A stretch of DNA of 64,000 bases, taken from DASXMT01 sp963812965. GTDB lineage: Bacteria > Actinomycetota > Acidimicrobiia > Acidimicrobiales > RAAP-2. The stretch is taken from assembly GCA_963812965.1 (NCBI GenBank), contig CAWEXG010000011.1:62001-126000 (forward strand). The letters are read 5' to 3'. How positions within the stretch are numbered: the stretch's first letter is position 1; the number at the start of each line of letters is the position of its first letter. Positions 54,579-64,000 of the stretch are shown here, one piece after another. A model generated the notes under the pieces. That model was not told the origin of the DNA. It searched no databases and saw only the letters and a list, made by a program, of their open reading frames with translations. The position numbers were made by a program, and so were the translations under genes.

Positions 54579-55629
54579 ACAGCCGAGCTCCTTCGTTCAG
54601 GGCCGGGTCGCTGTTGGCCGAGATCGGGACGACCGAATCACCGTTGGTCAGACCACCGTTGGCCGGGTTGTTACTCGCCGGGGCTTCTCTACCGCCGGCC
54701 GCGCCACCCCGGAGCCATGTCGGGTTCCTGTCCTGCCACAGGCTGTCCGAGCCCTCGTCGCCAACCACCAGCCCCTCCATGTCGGGGCGAAGGAGCAACA
54801 CCTCTCCGGCCACTCCGACCTCGGCCAGCACCGCACGGGTGGCCGCCTGCACCTGGGCACCGTTCGAGACGGTACAGATACCGAGGAGGGATGGTCCCGC
54901 CCCGGACCAGCACACCGCCAGAGCGCCGGCGAGCGACATGCGGGAGAGAAGCGTGGGAGCAGCCGGGAACAGGGGGCTCCGGTAGTCCTGATGCAGCCGG
55001 TCCTCCGTGGCCTCCTTCAACAACAGCCGGTGGTCGGCCAGGCCGGCGATGAGGAACGCCAGCCGTCCGAGGTTGAACGCTGCATGCTCACGAGTGACCT
55101 CGTTCGGCAGTATCTGACGCGCCTTGCCGGTGGCGAGGGTCAGCTCGGGGACGATGAGGACGAAGACCAGGCCGGGGTCGAGAGGGAGGCGAACCACCTG
55201 GACCTCGCCTCGAACCACGGTGGAGGCGATCAGCCCGCCGACAACCGATGCCGCCGCATTATCAGGATGACCGTCGACCTGCGAGGCAACGGCCAACGGG
55301 TCCCGAGCTCCCGCCGCCGCTGCTGCAGCAACAGCAAGCGCCGCCGACGAGCCCAACCCTCGACCAATGGGGATGTTCGACCGCACGGTGATAGCCAGGC
55401 GGTCGTGCCCGGCGACATCGATGGCCACTCGGGCAGCCAGGTGAGACGGGTCGTCGGACAGCCCAGCGCCCTCGCCCTCCGATCGGACGATCAGGTGGGA
55501 TGCCGGTTCGACCTCCACCTCGACATGCCTGTCGAGGGCAAGAGCCAACGTATCGAAGCCGGGCCCGAGGTTGGCCGACGAAGCAGGGGCACGTGCACGC
55601 ACGTGATCAGGGTAGTCGTCACCGAACAT
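54556..55629 (-). CDS. thrB: Homoserine kinase (GHMP family)
   Basis: 357 residues. GHMP motif 1 PASSANLGPGFDTLALALD, motif 2 NIPIGRGLGSSAALAVAAAA, motif 3 CWSGAGPSLLGICT. Matches ThrB, which phosphorylates homoserine for threonine synthesis. The last about 60 residues (GREAPASNNPANGGLTNGDS) are low complexity and not part of the fold. Neither thrA nor thrC is in the window. Confidence 0.87.
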   Translation of the reverse strand: MFGDDYPDHVRARAPASSANLGPGFDTLALALDRHVEVEVEPASHLIVRSEGEGAGLSDDPSHLAARVAIDVAGHDRLAITVRSNIPIGRGLGSSAALAVAAAAAAGARDPLAVASQVDGHPDNAAASVVGGLIASTVVRGEVQVVRLPLDPGLVFVLIVPELTLATGKARQILPNEVTREHAAFNLGRLAFLIAGLADHRLLLKEATEDRLHQDYRSPLFPAAPTLLSRMSLAGALAVCWSGAGPSLLGICTVSNGAQVQAATRAVLAEVGVAGEVLLLRPDMEGLVVGDEGSDSLWQDRNPTWLRGGAAGGREAPASNNPANGGLTNGDSVVPISANSDPALNEGARLYDFDADR

Positions 55630-55705
55630 GCACGACGAGCGTGAGCCGGCAGACCCTCGGTCTCAACATCGGCGACGCCTGCCGCCACGTCGGCGACGGC
55701 TGCCG

Positions 55706-58208
55706 TCAGCGTGCGTCGAGCTCCTCGGGCGTCATCAGCACGGCACGGGCCTTGGACCCCTCGGACGGCCCGACCACGCCCCGCTGTTCCATGAGGTCCA
55801 TGAGCCGACCAGCTCGGGCGAACCCAACTCGGAGCTTGCGCTGCAACATCGAGGTAGACCCGAGCTGAGAGCGGACCACCAGGTCCATCGCTTGCGCCAA
55901 CAGGTCGTCGTCATCTCCTTCGGCACCCCGACCATCTCCACCCTGGAAGGCGCCCCCCACCTCATCGATGCCGGCCACGACCTCCATCTCCCGTTGGCGC
56001 TGCCAATGGGCGACCACGTCTCGGACCTCGCCCTCACTCACCCATGGTGCCTGCAGACGCTGGGGGTTGGACGACGACGCCGACAGGAGCAGCATGTCTC
56101 CCTTGCCGATCAGCCGCTCCGCACCGGGCTGGTCGAGGATGACCCTGCTGTCCGAGAGGGAGGACACCGAGAACGCCATGCGTGACGGGATGTTGGCCTT
56201 GATCACGCCGGTAATCACATCGACCGACGGGCGCTGTGTCGCCAACATCAAGTGAATCCCGACAGCACGTGCCATCTGGGCGATCCGGCAGACAGATTCC
56301 TCCACGTCACGAGCGGCCACCATCATCAGGTCGTTCAACTCGTCCACCACAACGAGCACGAACGGCAGGCGCTGGTACCGAGGCTCCTCGGGGATGCCGT
56401 CCCCTCCGGCGTCGTCAGGCGCCGCGCCGCGCGTCCGGGCGGCAAAGGCCTGCTCCACCTCGTCGAGCTCGCCACGGTCGACGGCAGTGTTGAACCCGGT
56501 GATGTCCCGCATGCCCACCTCGGCCAGCAGGTCGTAGCGGCGCTCCATCTCCTTCACCGCCCACGACAGACGCGTTCGCCGCCTTCTTCGGGTCCACCAC
56601 CACCTGGGTGAGCAGGTGGGGAAGGCCGTTGTACTGGCCCAGCTCCACCCGCTTGGGATCGACGAGGATCAGCTTGACCTCGTCCGGCGTGGCCCGCATG
56701 AGGATCGACGTCAGTACCGAGTTGATACAAGACGACTTCCCCGACCCCGTGGCTCCGGACACCAGCACGTGCGGCATCTCGGCCAGGTTGGCCATCACGG
56801 CGCGCCCGGCGATGTCACGCCCGAGCGCCACCTCGAGCGGATGGTGAGCTTGCTTCGCCTCGGTGGAGGCGAGGATGTCTCCCAGCGCCACCAGCTGGCG
56901 TCGTCGGTTGGGGACCTCGACGCCGATGGCCGACTTGCCCGGTATCGGCGCCAGGATCCTGACGTCGGGCGACGCCATGGCGTAGGCGATGTCCTTCGAC
57001 AACGAGGTCACCCTGGCCACCTTGACCCCCGCACCCAGCTCCAACTCGTAACGGGTGACCGAAGGGCCCACCGTGCGTCCGACCAACCTGGTGTCGACCC
57101 CGTGGGCGGCCAGCGCTGCCACCAGGTCCTCGCCTGCCCTGTCCACCTCCCGCTCGTCGACGGCCTGTGGCTTCGACCGTTTCAGTTTGTTGGCAGGAGG
57201 TAGTCGCCAGTCGCCCACGGTGGGGCCCAGCTTCATCTCGAGCTGGGACGCCTTCCCACCCTTCGTGGCGGCATCCGGCAACAGATCGAGGTCCGGAGGT
57301 CCGGGCTCCGGCGATGGGGGCTCCTCATCCGGCAGCGTGGTCGTCACTGGCTCCGGATCGACGATGGTCGGTGCCGTCATGACATCAGTGGCGAACGGAT
57401 CGCCGTTCCCCTCCGCTACCGGCGCCCGCCCATCGTTCTCCCTGCGGCCGGATGCGCCATCCGAGCCCGTGACGTTGGTCACCAACCATCGGACGCCGGA
57501 CGCCAACCCGCCGGCCGCGGTCCGGACCGAGACCCCGGTGAACAGGATGGCGGCCACCACGAACACGGCCACGAAGACCACCGCAGCGCCGAACCCACCG
57601 AGACCGGATCGGACCGGGTTCCCCAGGATGGCACCGAGCCAGCCCCCGGCACCCGACAACGCGGAGGTGGACGCCCTGAGCTTCGGCGAGCCACCGGCCA
57701 AGGCAGCCAAGCCCGCCACAGCCACCAATGCCAGCACCGCACCGAGCACCGCTCGGACCGGCTCGCGTTTCGCCCGCCCTTCCTCCGTCTCGCGCCGACC
57801 GGCGAGCAGGATGATGCCGACGGAGACGCCGGCTATGGGAACCAGGAAGCGGGCCCATCCGAGCAGATCGCCCAGGGCCACCCGCACCCCGTGCCCCACC
57901 GGGCCTAGCGCATCGAGGTAGAGAGCCAGCGCTGACAGCACGCCCAAGGTGATGAGCACGACGCCCCACACATCGGTCGAGTGCTCGGCGACCACACTCC
58001 AGACAGCAGCCCCTACCCCGGACGACTGTTGCGCGTGAGTCCCCTTGGATCGGGCGTTGCCGCCCCCACTCCGGGTGGAGCGCGATGCCGTCGTCGACTT
58101 CGACGCTGGACGTTTACCGGACCGAGTCGACGTCGAGCGAGCCCCGGTCTTCCCCTTGGACCGCGCCGCACCCGTGCGACCTGCCGGACGCCGTGTAGTG
58201 GTCGTCAC
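55706..58208 (-). CDS. ftsK: DNA translocase FtsK/SpoIIIE (one frameshift)
   Basis: About 833 codons. Basic N-terminus, then four membrane spans (VWGVVLITLGVLSALALYL, FLVPIAGVSVGIILLAG, VLGAVLALVAVAGLAALAG, GAAVVFVAVFVVAAILFTG), an Asp/Pro/Glu linker, alpha/beta domains (ELELGAGVKVARVTSLSKDI), Walker A LVSGATGSGKSSCINSVLTS, Walker B LPFVLVVVDELNDLMM, and C-terminal gamma helix-turn-helix (STSMLQRKLRVGFARAGRLM). One extra base near 56570 breaks the frame; removing it gives KKAANALSWAVKEMERRYD. Confidence 0.93.
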
Positions 58209-58261
58209 AGTCCTTCAAGGTTAGAGGTTGAGCGGAGAGGCAGGGTGGACCGGGGGGTTGC

Positions 58262-60202
58262 TCAGATGGTCACGATCACCGGCACGATCATCGGGCGTTG
58301 ACGGGTTCGCTCACCCACCAGCTTTCCCAGCACCTTGCGAGCGACCCTGTTGAGCGACTCGTGATCGTGGTTCTCGTCGGCGAGCATCTTCTCGAGCGCC
58401 TCGGTGACCACCAGTTGAGCGTCCTCCACGAACGATCCGGTCTCGGGGGCGTGAGCCCAGCCCCGGGTGTGGATCTGCGGAGTACCGACCACTTCCGACC
58501 GTTGCAGGTCCACCGTGGCGACCACCATGACCACACCTTCTTCGGCCAGCACCCTGCGGTCCCTGAGCACACCGTGTCCGATGTCGCCGACCGTGCTCCC
58601 GTCGACGAAGAGATAGCCACCGGGAACCTCCCCGTCACGACGCAAGCCGTTGGCGTCGAGCCGCACCGCGTCTCCGTCCTCGCACAACAAGATTCGCTCC
58701 GTCCCGATACCCATGGACTCGGCCAGACGGACGTGGTTGGCCATATGGCGGTACTCCCCGTGGACGGGGATGAAGAAGTCGGGGCGGGTCACCGACAGCA
58801 GCGTGGCCAGCTCACCTTGGCGGGCATGCCCGCTGACATGGACGCTGTCGACACCAGAGTGGATCACCTCGACGCCTCGCCGGTGCAGCCCGTCGATCAC
58901 CCGTCCCACCGACCACTCGTTGCCGGGAATGGGGTGGGCACTGATCACGACGACGTCGTCCTCGTGGAGCCGGAAGAAACGGTTCTCGTCGACGGCCAAC
59001 CGGGACAGTGCCGACATCGGCTCTCCCTGCGAGCCCGTCGAGATCACGCACACCTCGCCGGGCGGCAGACCATCCACGTCCTCGATGTCGACGAGCGCCG
59101 AGTCGGGGATGTGCAGGATGCCGAGCTGACGAGCCAGCGCCACGTTCTTCTGCATGGACCGGCCCAGCGTGGTCACCTTGCGGCCACCGGCCACCGCGGC
59201 GTCGACGACCTGTTGCACCCGGTGGATATGGCTGGCGAAGCAGGTCACCACGAACCGACGGCCGGGCCGAGCCAAGAAGACCCGTCGAAGCGTGGCACCG
59301 ACGGTCGTCTCCGACGGCGTGAAACCGGGCTCCTCGGCGTTGGTCGAGTCGGACAGGAGCAGCCGGACGCCCGGGCCCGACCCCAGCGCTCCCATCCGGG
59401 CCAGATCGGTGCGTCGGCCGTCGACAGGATGGAGGTCGAGCTTGAAGTCCCCAGAGTGGAGTATCACCCCTTGCGGCGTGTGGAACGCGGTGGCAAAGGC
59501 GTTGGGGACGGAGTGGGTGACCGGGATGAACTCCACCTCACAGGGCCCGATCCGACGACGCTCGCCATCGACGACGGGGACGAGCTGCACCCTGTCGAGA
59601 AGCCCCGCCTCCTCCACCCGGTTCCTCGCCAGGCCCAACGTCAGCTCGGACCCATAGACAGGAACCGAGAAGTCACGGAGGAGGAAGGCCAGACCGCCGG
59701 TATGGTCCTCGTGCCCGTGGGTCAGGATGACGCCATCGACCCGATCGGCGTTCTCACGCAGGTACGAGAAGTCGGGAAGCACCAGGTCGACACCGGGCAT
59801 GTCGGGATCCGGGAACATGATCCCGACATCGAGGACGAGGATCCGACCGTCGACCTCGATACATGCACAGTTCCGACCGATCTCTCCGAGGCCACCGAGG
59901 AACACGATACGTACGGGCTGGACCCCGCCGGTCGAACCTCGACTCGACCGCTGTCGGCCGCTCCGTCCCGCTTTGGCCGGTGCCTGCTTCGACTGGGTCG
60001 CCGAGGACCGTGTCGTCTTCTTCGCTTCCGTCACCGAAGACCGCTTTCCCTTAGAAACTGCCTTCTTGGGCTTCGCACTCCTGTTTCCACTCCCATCGGC
60101 TCCTCCGGACCGCGACTTCTTCTGACCGGAGGCTCCGCTCTTGGCCGCCGAGCGCCCTCCGGCACGACGTGACCCGGAAGCAGGATCAGCCAACTGATTC
60201 AC
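58262..60202 (-). CDS. rnj: Ribonuclease J
   Basis: 646 residues from GTG 60202, which overlaps the end of dapA by 17 bp. Metallo-beta-lactamase motif ILTHGHEDHTGGLAFLLRDF; beta-CASP part with FASHIHRVQQVVDAAVAGGR and STGSQGEPMSALSRLA, VSGHARQGELATLL. The core begins at about residue 95 (VRIVFLGGLGEIGRNCACIE). Before it lies a Lys/Arg/Ser-rich tail (KKAVSKGKRSSVTEAKKTTR), presumably RNA-binding. Functions in mRNA decay and rRNA maturation. Confidence 0.94.
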   Translation of the reverse strand: MNQLADPASGSRRAGGRSAAKSGASGQKKSRSGGADGSGNRSAKPKKAVSKGKRSSVTEAKKTTRSSATQSKQAPAKAGRSGRQRSSRGSTGGVQPVRIVFLGGLGEIGRNCACIEVDGRILVLDVGIMFPDPDMPGVDLVLPDFSYLRENADRVDGVILTHGHEDHTGGLAFLLRDFSVPVYGSELTLGLARNRVEEAGLLDRVQLVPVVDGERRRIGPCEVEFIPVTHSVPNAFATAFHTPQGVILHSGDFKLDLHPVDGRRTDLARMGALGSGPGVRLLLSDSTNAEEPGFTPSETTVGATLRRVFLARPGRRFVVTCFASHIHRVQQVVDAAVAGGRKVTTLGRSMQKNVALARQLGILHIPDSALVDIEDVDGLPPGEVCVISTGSQGEPMSALSRLAVDENRFFRLHEDDVVVISAHPIPGNEWSVGRVIDGLHRRGVEVIHSGVDSVHVSGHARQGELATLLSVTRPDFFIPVHGEYRHMANHVRLAESMGIGTERILLCEDGDAVRLDANGLRRDGEVPGGYLFVDGSTVGDIGHGVLRDRRVLAEEGVVMVVATVDLQRSEVVGTPQIHTRGWAHAPETGSFVEDAQLVVTEALEKMLADENHDHESLNRVARKVLGKLVGERTRQRPMIVPVIVTI

Positions 60203-61094
60203 TCGCTGGTGCGGTCGAACCAAGTCGGTGCAGCAGGATGCGGGCTTCCTCGTCCAGGTCGGTGGAGGCGTCCCCATGAGGGAGGCGGCACTGTCCGGCC
60301 GGAAGACCCAGTGCCCGGCACACCGCCTTGGCCGGCATCGGGTTGGGGAAGGCCTCGGTCGACTCGAAGTCGTAAGAGTCGAGGAGGCGGCCGTTGATCT
60401 CTCGTGCCAACGCCGGATCGCCCGACCGGAAAGCGGCGATCATGGCGGCGAACAGCTCGCCGGCCCAGTGGGTTGCTACGCTGATCACTCCCACGCCGCC
60501 AACCGCGAGCAGTGGGAGCGTCAACGAGTCATCGCCGCTGTAGAGCTCGAATCCGTCCGGGGTCTCCTGGACCACGCGTGCAGCAGCAACGACGTCCCCG
60601 GCGGCATCTTTCACACCGACGATGTTGGCGACGTTGGTCCCCAGGTCGACCAGGAGGTCGGTGCCGATACGCCGGCCGGTGCGAACAGGGATGTCGTACA
60701 GGAGCACAGGCAGATCGGTGGCGCCGGCAACCACCCGGAAGTGGGCGGACAGGCCAGCCTGCGACGGTCGGCTGTAGTAGGGGGTGACCACTAGGACGCC
60801 AGCCACCCCGGTCTCGCCTGCCTTCCGGGTGAGCGCCACCGAGTGGGCGGTGTCGTTGGTCCCGGTGGCGGCCACGACGGGGACGGTCACCGCTCCGGCG
60901 ACGGATCGCCACAGCTCCATCTTCTCGTCGTCCGAGAGCACCGGGCCCTCACCGGTCGTTCCGGCCACGACCAACCCGTCGGTCCCGGTGCTCACCAGGT
61001 GCCGTGCCAAGGTGGCCGCGCCGTCGATGTCCACGGACCCCTGGTCGTCGAAGGGCGTCACCATGGCGGTGATCACCGCACCGAACCGTGCCAT
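60186..61094 (-). CDS. dapA: 4-hydroxy-tetrahydrodipicolinate synthase
   Basis: 302 residues; first dedicated step of diaminopimelate synthesis. Schiff-base Lys in NIVGVKDAAGDVVAAARV; catalytic Tyr in LVVTPYYSRPSQAG; GTTGEGPVLSDDEK and LLYDIPVRTGRRIG. dapA directly followed by RNase J is a conserved actinobacterial pairing. Confidence 0.96.
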   Translation of the reverse strand: MARFGAVITAMVTPFDDQGSVDIDGAATLARHLVSTGTDGLVVAGTTGEGPVLSDDEKMELWRSVAGAVTVPVVAATGTNDTAHSVALTRKAGETGVAGVLVVTPYYSRPSQAGLSAHFRVVAGATDLPVLLYDIPVRTGRRIGTDLLVDLGTNVANIVGVKDAAGDVVAAARVVQETPDGFELYSGDDSLTLPLLAVGGVGVISVATHWAGELFAAMIAAFRSGDPALAREINGRLLDSYDFESTEAFPNPMPAKAVCRALGLPAGQCRLPHGDASTDLDEEARILLHRLGSTAPASESVG

Positions 61095-61191
61095 CGTCGA
61101 TCAGCGCTCCGTTGACACGAGTCTGTATGACGGGGCCGTGTGCATGATTTGGCAGGCTACCAGGAGGCGTTGGACCAGCCGCGTGCCGTCC

Positions 61192-62319
61192 TCAGGCGAC
61201 TCGTGTCGTGGGAGGAACGGAGGCGAAAGCATCGTACTCCTCCTCGGTGTCCGTCCAGCTCTCGAACTCGATCACCCCGAGCTCGGTGAACTTTGTACGC
61301 AGCCACCCGTCGGCACCGTCAAGCAGGCCGAGCTTCTTGCAGTTGGGCACGATCTTCGAGAACAAGAGTCCCTGGAACACCGCCCGCTCGGGGGCCTGTT
61401 GCAGCACGGGGACCACCGACTTGGGGTCGACGCCCATGCGATCCCACACCTCTTGTTGGAGGAACCGGTCGCGCATGCGGACCGCTGCTTCGAACGCGAA
61501 CTCCTGACGTTCACGCAGCTCGGCGGCGGAGAGCTCGGCGTAGAGCTCCTGGAGGCTGAGCACACCGAAGGCAACGTGCCGCGCTTCGTCGGCCATCACG
61601 TAGCGGAGCAGCGTCTTGAGCAGTGGGTCGCCGGTCATCTGGCGCATGAAGCCGAACGCGGCCAGCGCCAGCCCCTCGACCATGATCTGCATGCCCAGAT
61701 AGGTCATGTCCCACCGACTGTCGAGAATGATGTCGTCGAGGAGCGCCTGGAGGTGGGCGTTGATCGGATAGTGGCCCGACAGCTTCTGGAGGTACTTGGC
61801 GAACACCTCGGCATGACGGGCCTCGTCCATGACCTGGGTCGCTGCGTAGTACTTCGCATCGATCCACGGCACCGTCTCCACGATCTTGGCCGTGCACACC
61901 AGAGCACCCTGCTCGCCGTGGAGGAACTGCGACAAGGTCCAGTTCTGGCTCTCCACCCCGAACTGCAGCCACTCCTTGTCGCCCCACGACACGAGAGGGG
62001 TCCCGGTGAGGTCGATGCTGTTAGCGAACCCTCCGGTGGCGGCGGCGTTGGCCATGACCAGTGCCTCCTGGTCGACGACGGTGTCCCAGGGCAGATCGGT
62101 CTCACCGTTCCACTGAGCGTTCTTCGCCTTCTCGTACAGCTTGTTGAGCTTTGGCCGAGCCCCCTTCTCGTAGTCCCACGTGAACGTGGTGTTGACCTCG
62201 TTGGGCACTTCGTGAAGACCGTCCGGGTCCTCGGCGCCGATCATCGACAGGACGGTTTCGAAATCGTGGACGTCGTCACGTCCGATGATGTCCTTGATGG
62301 AACGCGTCTCGTCTGTCAT
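61192..62319 (-). CDS. Ferritin-like diiron protein
   Basis: 375 residues. Carboxylate-bridged diiron ligands appear as QFLHGEQGALVCTAKIVE, QVMDEARHAEVFAKYL, IMVEGLALAAFGFMR and YVMADEARHVAFGVL: two EXXH helices and two Glu helices. Related actinobacterial proteins include fatty-acyl or aryl-amine oxygenases; the substrate is unknown. GGAGGAAG lies 4 nt before ATG. It overlaps the TetR gene by 4 bp, so both form one operon and the regulator probably controls it. Confidence 0.83.
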   Translation of the reverse strand: MTDETRSIKDIIGRDDVHDFETVLSMIGAEDPDGLHEVPNEVNTTFTWDYEKGARPKLNKLYEKAKNAQWNGETDLPWDTVVDQEALVMANAAATGGFANSIDLTGTPLVSWGDKEWLQFGVESQNWTLSQFLHGEQGALVCTAKIVETVPWIDAKYYAATQVMDEARHAEVFAKYLQKLSGHYPINAHLQALLDDIILDSRWDMTYLGMQIMVEGLALAAFGFMRQMTGDPLLKTLLRYVMADEARHVAFGVLSLQELYAELSAAELRERQEFAFEAAVRMRDRFLQQEVWDRMGVDPKSVVPVLQQAPERAVFQGLLFSKIVPNCKKLGLLDGADGWLRTKFTELGVIEFESWTDTEEEYDAFASVPPTTRVA

Positions 62320-63077
62320 GGCACTTCCTCCTGGTCGGCAACTGCTAGAGCGCGGATCGGGCGCTCGGCGTAGAGAGTCGGACCGCCGGCATGGACCATG
62401 GCGGGCCCACCGTCGTTCGCGGCGGCGTTTGTACCGGTGTTCGTACCGTCGTTCGCACCGTCGGGCAGACCGAACGAGCGGATACCGGGGATCATGAAGG
62501 TGTCCACCAGGTGGCGAACACGTCGAGGGTCGGCCATGTCGACGCCGACTGCCGGCACGAGTAGGTACGAGAGGACGATGCGGGCCGCCCACTCCCCCAC
62601 TCGACGCGCTTCGTCCATATCCATCCACCGGGCCAGGAACGGAGCCATGAAGCCACCGGTCGTCAGCAGCAGCTGGTCACCTCGGTCGAATGCCAGTGCA
62701 CGGAGCACGATCTCGGGCTCGTGATCGATCAAGTACCGCACCGCAGGGTGCTCGGAGATCCGGCTCGCTGCCTCGACCATGCCGGAGACCAGTACGTCGG
62801 ACAGGTCGTCCGACTCGCCCATCGTGGCTCCCAATGCAGAGAACAGCCGACCCACCTCGGTGTCGACCACCGCTACCAACACCGAGTCCTTGCCCTGTGG
62901 GAATGCCCGGTAGACGGTGGCCCGGGAGAGCCCCGACTCACGGGCGATATCGTCCACCGTGGTCTTGGACACCCCCTGACGGGCCAGACAGCGCAGCGCT
63001 CCGTCCACGATGCGCACCCGTTGGGGCGACGTCGTGTTGCCGAGGTACACGGAAGCAACACTGGCGGATCTCACCAC
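62316..63077 (-). CDS. TetR-family regulator
   Basis: 253 residues. N-terminal HTH: RIVDGALRCLARQGVSKTTV, RESGLSRATVYRAFPQGKDS. Ligand-binding C-terminal domain to about residue 205. A tail rich in Asn/Thr/Gly follows (GANDGTNTGTNAAANDGG), unusual for this family. GTG start at 63077, at or next to the predicted transcription start. Confidence 0.88.
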   Translation of the reverse strand: MVRSASVASVYLGNTTSPQRVRIVDGALRCLARQGVSKTTVDDIARESGLSRATVYRAFPQGKDSVLVAVVDTEVGRLFSALGATMGESDDLSDVLVSGMVEAASRISEHPAVRYLIDHEPEIVLRALAFDRGDQLLLTTGGFMAPFLARWMDMDEARRVGEWAARIVLSYLLVPAVGVDMADPRRVRHLVDTFMIPGIRSFGLPDGANDGTNTGTNAAANDGGPAMVHAGGPTLYAERPIRALAVADQEEVP

Positions 63078-63084
63078 GATGAAA

Positions 63085-63113
63085 CACTAAGTCGATATTT
63101 GTCTCGTTGTCAA
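63085..63113 (-). promoter_or_regulatory. Promoter of TetR-diiron operon
   Basis: TTGACA (63113-63108), 17-bp spacer, TTAGTG (63090-63085). Expected transcription start falls within a few bases of the GTG 63077, so a leaderless message is likely. The -35 overlaps the stop codon of the upstream TetR gene. Confidence 0.45.
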
Positions 63114-63685
63114 CGACCTGGCTCTGGGCCAGCCACGATGCCGGCCAACAGCTCGGTTCGGACCAGTGTTGCGACCTGGAGTCGGTCGTCCAGGTCCCAT
63201 CGACCCGGGGCGTTCATGTACGAGAGGATCATCCGGGCAAGAAAGTCGGCGGCCTCCCGACAGTCGACGCCATCGGCCAGACCGTGCTGCTCGAGATACG
63301 GGACGAGGAACTCGGCAATGGCACCGAGGATCCGGTTGCTCTCGACCGTGAGCTTGGGGATCAGCACGTCCGGCTCGGTCCTGAGGATCATCTGCAGGAC
63401 CTCGTGCTCAGCCAGTGAGCGGTGGGCGAAGTACAAACCCCGCTCCATCACCTGCTCCAAGCTCGGTGCGTCATGGACTTCGTCGTACAGGCGGGCGAAG
63501 AACTGGAGGTACTCCCACGCCACCACAGCGTCGATGAGCTCGTCCCGTCCGCCGGGAAAGTAGCGGTACACGGTTGCCCGGGACACCCCTGCCTCCCGTC
63601 CGGCATCCTCGACCGTGGTCTTCGAGAGGCCCCACCGGGCGACGCAGGCGTAGGTCGCCTCCAGGATGCGCTGGCGGGTGTCCAC
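63110..63685 (-). CDS. Second TetR-family regulator
   Basis: 191 residues. HTH: RILEATYACVARWGLSKTTV, REAGVSRATVYRYFPGGRDE. C-terminal domain has FLARMILSYMNAPGRWDLDD, similar to the neighbouring TetR (AARIVLSYLLVP), so the two may be ancient paralogues. It lies between dapB and the first TetR gene. Confidence 0.88.
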   Translation of the reverse strand: MDTRQRILEATYACVARWGLSKTTVEDAGREAGVSRATVYRYFPGGRDELIDAVVAWEYLQFFARLYDEVHDAPSLEQVMERGLYFAHRSLAEHEVLQMILRTEPDVLIPKLTVESNRILGAIAEFLVPYLEQHGLADGVDCREAADFLARMILSYMNAPGRWDLDDRLQVATLVRTELLAGIVAGPEPGR

Positions 63686-63702
63686 CGTCCGCCGGGCCTC
63701 TC

Positions 63703-64000
63703 TTAGAGCCCGAGCAGCGGCTCGAGCCCGATCGTCAGGCCGGGACGTGACGGCACCGCCTTGATGGCCACCACTACCCCGTCCATGAACGAGCTCCGGT
63801 CGTAAGCGTCGTGACGGATCGTCAGGCTCTGCCCTACCGATCCCAGCAGCACCTCTTGATGGGCGATCAGTCCCGGCAGGCGCACCGAGTGCACCCTGAC
63901 GCCACCAGGACCGGCACCACCACGAGCTTCGGGCAGCACGACCGTGGTCGTGCCGTCGTGCGGGTACTCGGTCTTGCCCTCCGTGATGCGTACCCTGGCC
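63703..64000 (-). CDS. dapB: 4-hydroxy-tetrahydrodipicolinate reductase, C-terminal part
   Basis: The last 98 codons are present; the 5' end lies beyond the window. Reads RVRITEGKTEYPHDGTTTVV, then VRVHSVRLPGLIAHQEVLLG and LTIRHDAYDRSSFMDGVVVA, the C-terminal dapB pattern (HDAxDRxSFxxG). Second enzyme of the pathway begun by dapA. Confidence 0.88.
   Translation of the reverse strand, partial: ARVRITEGKTEYPHDGTTTVVLPEARGGAGPGGVRVHSVRLPGLIAHQEVLLGSVGQSLTIRHDAYDRSSFMDGVVVAIKAVPSRPGLTIGLEPLLGL

Noticed and set aside
58298..60172. Long plus-strand open frame of over 600 codons
   Set aside because: Exact antisense of RNase J; composition is the mirror of its codon bias and it contains no recognisable motif.

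Overview
High-GC DNA with actinobacterial gene order. The chains rplS-trmD-rimM-khpA-rpsP-ffh, ftsY-smc-fpg-rnc, a SepIVA-like gene next to coaD, nrdR / LysM gene / lexA, and dapF-miaA-miaB-ftsK-rnj-dapA match the order known from Actinomycetota. The WLVAADGGIFTFGDA-type repeat proteins suggest class Acidimicrobiia; that placement is inference. Most genes lie on the minus strand in long, tightly packed runs with 1-23 bp overlaps.

Region by region. 1-4.5 kb is an accessory island: the 5' end of a surface repeat-protein gene with its leader, hicAB, a decayed echA 3' end, a DUF1778/GNAT toxin-antitoxin pair, a fused and truncated DUF433-DUF5615 pair, the stump of a second repeat-protein gene, and an ISL3-family insertion sequence. 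4.5-19.3 kb is translation, secretion and chromosome housekeeping, with a DGPF/ECF-sigma pair between ffh and ftsY. 19.4-23.4 kb holds an internally deleted DJ-1 gene, a gene split by a group II intron, and a secreted Ser-Leu-Pro-Gly repeat protein. 23.5-33.6 kb holds a truncated haemoglobin, an acyl-CoA dehydrogenase, plsX-rpmF-yceD-sepIVA-coaD-rsmD, and recG and a fakA/yloV-like gene that are both heavily frameshifted, then rpmB. 33.6-38.9 kb is a second island: TA remnants, a hairpin, and a third repeat-protein gene with its leader. 38.9-46.2 kb holds lplA, HNH, a ROK kinase, DUF3040, dinB, a PIG-L deacetylase, nrdR, and the LexA-controlled LysM/lexA divergent pair. 46.2-64 kb is dominated by the diaminopimelate pathway (dapE, dapC, dapF, dapA, dapB) interleaved with hflX, miaA, miaB, an ATP-grasp enzyme, thrB, ftsK and RNase J, then a diiron protein with two TetR regulators.

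The strongest unexplained structure is the cassette present three times in whole or part: [toxin-antitoxin remnant - G/C-rich hairpin - 42-residue-repeat surface protein - conserved leader with a poly-G tract]. A hairpin with paired substitutions and a homopolymer at the start of the surface-protein reading frame are features of a duplicating, possibly phase-variable module. A second notable item is the group II intron: removing it at its consensus ends joins two exons in frame.

Caution: smc, ftsK, the ROK kinase, recG and the yloV-like gene all carry apparent single-base frameshifts. Many look like one extra or missing base, so assembly errors are a serious alternative to real decay.
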